This document shows positions 60,740-64,000 of a DNA stretch of 64,000 bases, piece by piece. The translations under genes and the position numbers were made by a program. This DNA comes from Bacillota bacterium. GTDB lineage: Bacteria > Bacillota > Clostridia > Christensenellales > UBA1242. Position 1 is the stretch's first letter; every line of letters begins with the position of its first letter. The stretch lies in contig WQSK01000001.1 in assembly GCA_009787915.1 (NCBI GenBank), positions 7,865-71,864 of the forward strand, in the 5' to 3' direction. Under the pieces are notes generated by a model. That model worked only from the letters and a program-made list of their open reading frames with translations, ran no database searches and was not told the origin of the DNA.

Positions 60740-61807
60740 TTGAGAAAGAAAAATCCTAGATACAAAGAATATTTGAGACGCAAAAGTAGGAAGAAAGGAG
60801 TGCGTAAAGCTGAACGCCGTTACCATAAACCATGCACTAGTAGGAAGAAAGAAGCTATCAAAATAAAAAAATATAAAAAAACTGATAGATGCCACTTACA
60901 AAAGATTAAAGAAAAGAGTTTTAGTCTTCCAGAGGATTTTAGCTTGCTTAGTAATCCAGAAGACGTGAAGAGCACTTTTCACTGTATTCGTGAATTCATG
61001 ATTGCGAATAGAGGTCTGCGCATGAAGATAAAAATCGATGCTAGAAATATTAAAAATGCAACAGCAGATGCAGTAATGTACCTACTCGCGATGCTTAGAG
61101 ACAAGCGGAATCAAAATGAAGGTATTAGGTGGTCTGGAGACCTCCCGCTAGTAGATGGAGCAAGACGTGTATTTATGGAGTCAGGATTTCTTAGCTACGT
61201 TAATAGCTTAAATAATATTATCAAAAACGCCGATAAGGTTGCGATTAAAAATGGAAAAGAGGTTAAATCAGATCTTGCAAAAGCCATATGCGATTGGGTT
61301 ATAGACAAAATTGGGTGTACTAGAAATGAAACGAAATTTTTGCAGAAGACTATTGTAGAGCTTATGGAAAACACGAAAGCACATGCTTACACTGATGACA
61401 CAGATCTTTTAAAAGATTGGTATTTGTTTGTCGAAAAGCGCAGCTCGAAATTTGAGTTTGTATTTCTTGACACAGGTGGCAGTATACCTTCGACCATTAA
61501 AAAGAGATTTGGAGAAAAGGTTTTTGGTGCTAGGCAAGTAGATTTGATTGAGTCTGCTTTGGAGGGCGGAGAATTTCGTTCAACTACAAAACTTAAGCAT
61601 CGAAACAAAGGCTTGCCAAATATTAAACAAAAAATTGAATATGGACATATTAAAAGTATGGTGATATTATCTAATAGGGCGAAGTGTGAACTGTATAAAG
61701 AAAATAATAATCTAGTTATAAAAAAAGATGAGCAAAAAAATAAATTATATGGTACGCTATACTACTGGGAAGTAGACACTGTGAAATTGAAAGGAGAAGC
61801 ATGTTAA
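60740..61807 (+). CDS. GHKL-type ATPase with basic N-terminus
   Basis: A 355-residue protein. Residues 1-50 are very basic (RKKNPRYKEYLRRKSRKK...). Residues ~60-165 look like an alpha/beta domain of STAS-like order (KIKIDARNIKNATADAVMYLLAML). The C-terminal part is a histidine-kinase-type ATPase: N box VELMENTKAHAY, G1 FVFLDTGGSIPSTI, G2 KHRNKGLPNIKQKI. There is no phospho-accepting His domain and no membrane segment, so it is not a normal sensor kinase. The start codon is TTG with a strong GGTGGAGG site. It overlaps the DUF4325 gene. Confidence 0.75.
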   Translation: MRKKNPRYKEYLRRKSRKKGVRKAERRYHKPCTSRKKEAIKIKKYKKTDRCHLQKIKEKSFSLPEDFSLLSNPEDVKSTFHCIREFMIANRGLRMKIKIDARNIKNATADAVMYLLAMLRDKRNQNEGIRWSGDLPLVDGARRVFMESGFLSYVNSLNNIIKNADKVAIKNGKEVKSDLAKAICDWVIDKIGCTRNETKFLQKTIVELMENTKAHAYTDDTDLLKDWYLFVEKRSSKFEFVFLDTGGSIPSTIKKRFGEKVFGARQVDLIESALEGGEFRSTTKLKHRNKGLPNIKQKIEYGHIKSMVILSNRAKCELYKENNNLVIKKDEQKNKLYGTLYYWEVDTVKLKGEAC

Positions 61808-62139
61808 TGGAAAAGATTAAGATAAATGTCGCACATGACTTTACTGAGATACCGGGTCCACGCTATAAAAAGGATGGTAAATTTTCTGGCGAGGAATTTA
61901 GGGATAAACACCTAATCCCTAACTACGATAAGGCAAAGGCTAATGGTGTAAAGATAATGGTCAATCTTGACGGTGGGTATGGCTATCCAGTTTCTTTTCT
62001 CGAGGAATCTTTTGGTGGACTCGCAAGGATTTATAGAGACGATAATGTTGTGGGTATGTTTGATTTTGTTTCAAAAGAGGAGCCATCTTTGATAGATGAT
62101 ATCAGAAAATATATATTGGATGCGAATAAGAGGGTTTGA
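61801..62139 (+). CDS. STAS-like DUF4325 protein
   Basis: A 112-residue protein with the DUF4325 pattern: FTEIPGPRYKKDGKFSGEEFRDKHLIP, then VKIMVNLDGGYGYPVSFLEESFGGLAR and a final helix SLIDDIRKYIL. DUF4325 has a STAS-like fold and often sits beside GHKL ATPases, recalling anti-sigma/anti-anti-sigma switch pairs. AAAGGAG precedes ATG 61801; ATG 61807 is also possible. It overlaps the ATPase gene by 7 bp. Confidence 0.8.
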   Translation: MLMEKIKINVAHDFTEIPGPRYKKDGKFSGEEFRDKHLIPNYDKAKANGVKIMVNLDGGYGYPVSFLEESFGGLARIYRDDNVVGMFDFVSKEEPSLIDDIRKYILDANKRV

Positions 62140-62140
62140 A

Positions 62141-62734
62141 ATGTCAACAAGAATAATACAGAGGATATTTTTAATAATAGGTATATTTATCATTATTTCT
62201 CTAATTGTTTGGCTAGTACTTGCTTCGAGACTTGACATAAACAAAGAGTCTTTTTATCATATTTCTTTGTCGGAAGGTATACCAATTATTCTAATTGCCG
62301 TGGCAACGATGTTTCTGTCTTTTTGGTTTTCTAATAAAATCTCCGATGAGAAAAAGCAAAAAGAAACTATATATGAGTATCTTAAAAAGATTATAACCAT
62401 GTTTGAGAAGATAGATTCTATTGTCGAGGCTTATGATTTAACATCGGCTGCTAAAATAAGAAATTTCACATGTTGCATGCAAGTTGTTAGTGCGTTTAGA
62501 AAGTTAAGCAATACAGTAGATACACTCAAAAAAATGGATGCGGAGCGCTTTTGTAAAGATGATTTATGTGCGTTAGAGTCACATATTAAGGAATTTAATG
62601 ACTACATCACTGGGTTCAAGTTTGAAAATGATGTATCGGCCAAGTCGAGGAACGCTTTGATAATTAAAGTCGGAAAATTTACAAGTGACGCTGGTAATAT
62701 AATTTTCATATTCGGAGTAAACCTATTTAGATAA
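62141..62734 (+). CDS. Two-TM protein with cytosolic coiled coil
   Basis: A 197-residue protein. Two membrane helices (about residues 8-28 and 45-65) are joined by a short outside loop. A ~125-residue helical cytosolic domain follows (SDEKKQKETIYEYLKKIITMFEKIDSIVE...). Not a known family. It starts 1 bp after the DUF4325 stop, so it is part of the same module and is the likely membrane effector or anchor. Confidence 0.65.
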   Translation: MSTRIIQRIFLIIGIFIIISLIVWLVLASRLDINKESFYHISLSEGIPIILIAVATMFLSFWFSNKISDEKKQKETIYEYLKKIITMFEKIDSIVEAYDLTSAAKIRNFTCCMQVVSAFRKLSNTVDTLKKMDAERFCKDDLCALESHIKEFNDYITGFKFENDVSAKSRNALIIKVGKFTSDAGNIIFIFGVNLFR

Positions 62735-62825
62735 TGAACCTCCCAACAACGCCACGGCAGATAAACAACCTTGACAGTTCGTTTATTACGTCGTATGCTC
62801 CTCCAAGCGAAGCGCAGGAGAGGAC

Positions 62826-62851
62826 AAGGTTCTCGCAGAAGCGAGGTTCTT
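62826..62851 (-). repeat. AAGAACCT...AGAACCTT hairpin repeat, copy R4
   Basis: On the minus strand AAG-AAC-CTCGC-TTCT-GCGAG-AAC-CTT, the same fold as R2 and R3. It overlaps the left edge of the right attachment site and is enclosed by GGAG-rich and CTCC-rich arms. Confidence 0.72.
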
Positions 62852-62863
62852 ACCCTCCTCCAA
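62848..62863 (+). other. Attachment site, right
   Basis: TCTTACCCTCCTCCAA, identical to the tRNA-Ser 3' end at 55502-55517. The remaining gap from 62735 to 62920 has no gene. Confidence 0.65.
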
Positions 62864-62920
62864 AATATGCTCGAAATTTGTGCCGAAAGTTCAGCAGAAC
62901 CCAACCACGATGATTGATAT

Positions 62921-63517
62921 TTACAAAAAATATTCTTCTGCGTTTGACAATTGTTCTTTGAGTTCATCATAGTCATGCACTATACCGCCTCTGCGCAGGT
63001 GTGAATTCAAGTCACTTCTTACATTTCGTTTTGCATAGTCCAAAAACTCTGGTGTGGCAGAAACAGTTTTGTCCATTCCAAATTTTTCAGATATTAAAAA
63101 GTCGTTCGTCGCAAACTCAAGATATTCCCACAAATCTTTTTCCGAAAGATGTTTTAGGTCGATTCTTTGACTCTCACGTTTGATTTTATAATCTTGCAGT
63201 TTTTTGTATTCATGTAGCGCAGTTCTGTACTTTTCTATTAGTTGATATTTTTTAACGATATCGTCTGCAGTGACAAAATATTTTTGCTCTATATAACGCA
63301 TCTCCTGTTTAAAGGCATCGACGCGCTTTTGGTCTGTGTACCCAACAACGTTTCGGGCATCACGTTCGTTTAACAAAAACAGAGCATAGTTCCGTGCTTC
63401 GTTAATAAGCATTTCGGGAAAATGTTCAAGAAACAAGTCGGCGACTTCTTCATGTAAAATGTTGGGCATTGCCATGCGCTCCGCCCATCTACAAGTTTCC
63501 ATAATTTCTTTCTTCAT
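62921..63517 (-). CDS. Hypothetical helical protein
   Basis: A 198-residue soluble protein, not recognised, rich in charged helices (EQKYFVTADDIVKKYQLIEKYRTALHEYKKLQDYKIKRE). There is no signal peptide. The ATG at 63517 is supported by a promoter 7 nt upstream; the longer frame to 63592 would cross that promoter. It lies outside the mobile element and is divergent from ispG. Confidence 0.55.
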   Translation of the reverse strand: MKKEIMETCRWAERMAMPNILHEEVADLFLEHFPEMLINEARNYALFLLNERDARNVVGYTDQKRVDAFKQEMRYIEQKYFVTADDIVKKYQLIEKYRTALHEYKKLQDYKIKRESQRIDLKHLSEKDLWEYLEFATNDFLISEKFGMDKTVSATPEFLDYAKRNVRSDLNSHLRRGGIVHDYDELKEQLSNAEEYFL

Positions 63518-63524
63518 CGAAATT

Positions 63525-63553
63525 AAACTAGCACATTTAATTTGCAATATCAA
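63525..63553 (-). promoter_or_regulatory. Promoter for gene 62921-63517
   Basis: On the minus strand TTGATA (63553-63548), 17 bp, TAGTTT (63530-63525), 7 nt, ATG 63517. Its -35 box abuts the ispG -35 box. Confidence 0.55.
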
Positions 63554-63571
63554 GAGCACATTTGTTATCCT
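63542..63571 (+). promoter_or_regulatory. ispG promoter
   Basis: TTGCAA (63542-63547), 18 bp, TATCCT (63566-63571), 7 nt, ATG 63579. It overlaps the divergent promoter on the other strand. Confidence 0.55.
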
Positions 63572-63578
63572 AGATGGA

Positions 63579-64000
63579 ATGCCAAAAGTCACGCGTGTAA
63601 TAAATGTCGGGAAAATAAAAATGGGTGGTGAGAGCCCAATTGTTATTCAATCAATGACAAACACACCGACAAAAGATATAAGAGCCACGGTTGCGCAAAT
63701 CAAGGCGTTGGAGAGTGTGGGTTGTGAACTTGTACGTGTCGCCGTGCCGTGTTTGGATTCGGCAAAGGCTATTTCCGAGATTAAAAAACAAATCAACATA
63801 CCTATCGAGGCGGATATTCATTTTGATTATAAACTTGCGGTTGAATCTATTAGACATGGGGCGGACAAGATTCGGATTAATCCAGGGACTTTGGGCGGAC
63901 TTGATAAAATCAAACATGTTGTTGACGTGGCGAAAGAATATAAAATACCAATACGGGTTGGGTTGAACTCGGGTTCGGTTGAAAAAGATATTTTGAAAAA
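63579..64000 (+). CDS. ispG: 4-hydroxy-3-methylbut-2-enyl diphosphate synthase (partial)
   Basis: The first ~140 residues of IspG (GcpE), cut off by the window edge. IspG is an iron-sulfur enzyme late in the MEP isoprenoid pathway. MPKVTRVINVGKIKMGG, SPIVIQSMTNTPTKDIRATVAQIKALE, IPIEADIHFDYKLAVESI and KIRINPGTLGG are all typical. The C-terminal cluster-binding cysteines lie beyond the window. No Shine-Dalgarno; the start fits the leaderless pattern. Confidence 0.93.
   Translation, partial: MPKVTRVINVGKIKMGGESPIVIQSMTNTPTKDIRATVAQIKALESVGCELVRVAVPCLDSAKAISEIKKQINIPIEADIHFDYKLAVESIRHGADKIRINPGTLGGLDKIKHVVDVAKEYKIPIRVGLNSGSVEKDILK

Larger units (their letters stand above)
55502..62863. mobile_element. 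Integrative element at tRNA-Ser
   Basis: About 7.4 kb bounded by a 16-bp direct repeat of the tRNA-Ser 3' end. It holds a large serine integrase reading inward from the left end, a long hairpin, an HUH Rep, a HaeIII-like R-M pair and a three-gene ATPase/STAS/membrane module. No conjugation or capsid genes are seen, so it is probably mobilised by a helper or a rolling-circle intermediate. A second, 13-bp match to the left end (CTCCTCCAAGCGA, 62798-62810) makes the exact right end uncertain by ~50 bp. Confidence 0.75.

Noticed and set aside
62771..62776. TTGACA as a promoter at the right end of the element
   Set aside because: No -10 box at 16-18 bp and no gene follows on that strand before the convergent gene.
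1..64000. CRISPR array
   Set aside because: No regularly spaced identical repeats with unique spacers are present; the heptad leaders and the 11-bp array are too short in period.

Overview
The window looks like chromosome from an uncultured, low-to-moderate GC Bacillota-type bacterium. The support is a Gram-positive-length GyrB and GyrA, a YtaF-like protein, CotF-like small proteins, YqgE-like and YgjV-like membrane proteins, an MEP-pathway ispG, and TGA used as a normal stop. I cannot name a genus. No rRNA genes, CRISPR array or plasmid backbone is visible. Two tRNA genes are present.

Layout. (1) 0-6.5 kb holds two small surface-like proteins, two NUDIX hydrolases, a strongly divergent ClpX-like AAA+ protein overlapping a MORN-repeat gene, an MFS-HAD fusion and two small membrane proteins. 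(2) 6.5-12.8 kb is a tight run of metG-hisS-trpS-cysS, an MBL-fold hydrolase and smpB, mostly with ATGA overlaps; serS follows at 15.4 kb. (3) 12.8-21 kb has a CAT/E2-like protein, two unrecognised proteins, an amidase and a pair of ABC exporter subunits with eroded catalytic motifs. (4) 21-32.5 kb has gyrB-gyrA, an EamA-like transporter, rpsL-orf-rpsG, a half-length P-loop ATPase, an ABC-F protein and small genes, ending at a ~190-nt long inverted repeat. (5) 32.7-38.6 kb encodes a single-pass stalk protein and a 1696-aa anchored surface protein, followed by a repeat-rich 490-bp gap. (6) 39-50 kb has coat-like small genes, a SAP/HeH-like membrane protein, uvrB and uvrA, a broken PHP gene between 20-bp repeats, a deoxyribonucleotidase-like HAD, a GNAT and an M23 peptidase. 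(7) 50.3-55.2 kb is mostly NUDIX, OGG-like glycosylase, YgjV, YtaF and MnmM-like genes. (8) 55.5-62.86 kb is an integrative element at the 3' end of tRNA-Ser: serine integrase, long hairpin, HUH Rep, a HaeIII-like (GGCC) restriction-modification pair, and a three-gene module (GHKL-type ATPase, STAS-like DUF4325 protein, two-TM coiled-coil protein). (9) The window ends in an unknown gene divergent from a partial ispG.

Two themes run across the window. First, many operon-first genes have a sigma-70-type promoter whose -10 box ends 5-8 nt before the start codon and have no Shine-Dalgarno site, so their mRNAs should be leaderless; genes inside operons and a few first genes (gyrB, rpsG, 29231, 39043) have good Shine-Dalgarno sites. 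Second, several ATPases keep their fold but lose catalytic or partner-binding residues. The best candidates for something new are the ATPase/STAS/membrane module on the element, the degenerate ABC pair, the ClpX-like protein without its functional loops, and a small hairpin repeat family found next to tRNA genes.
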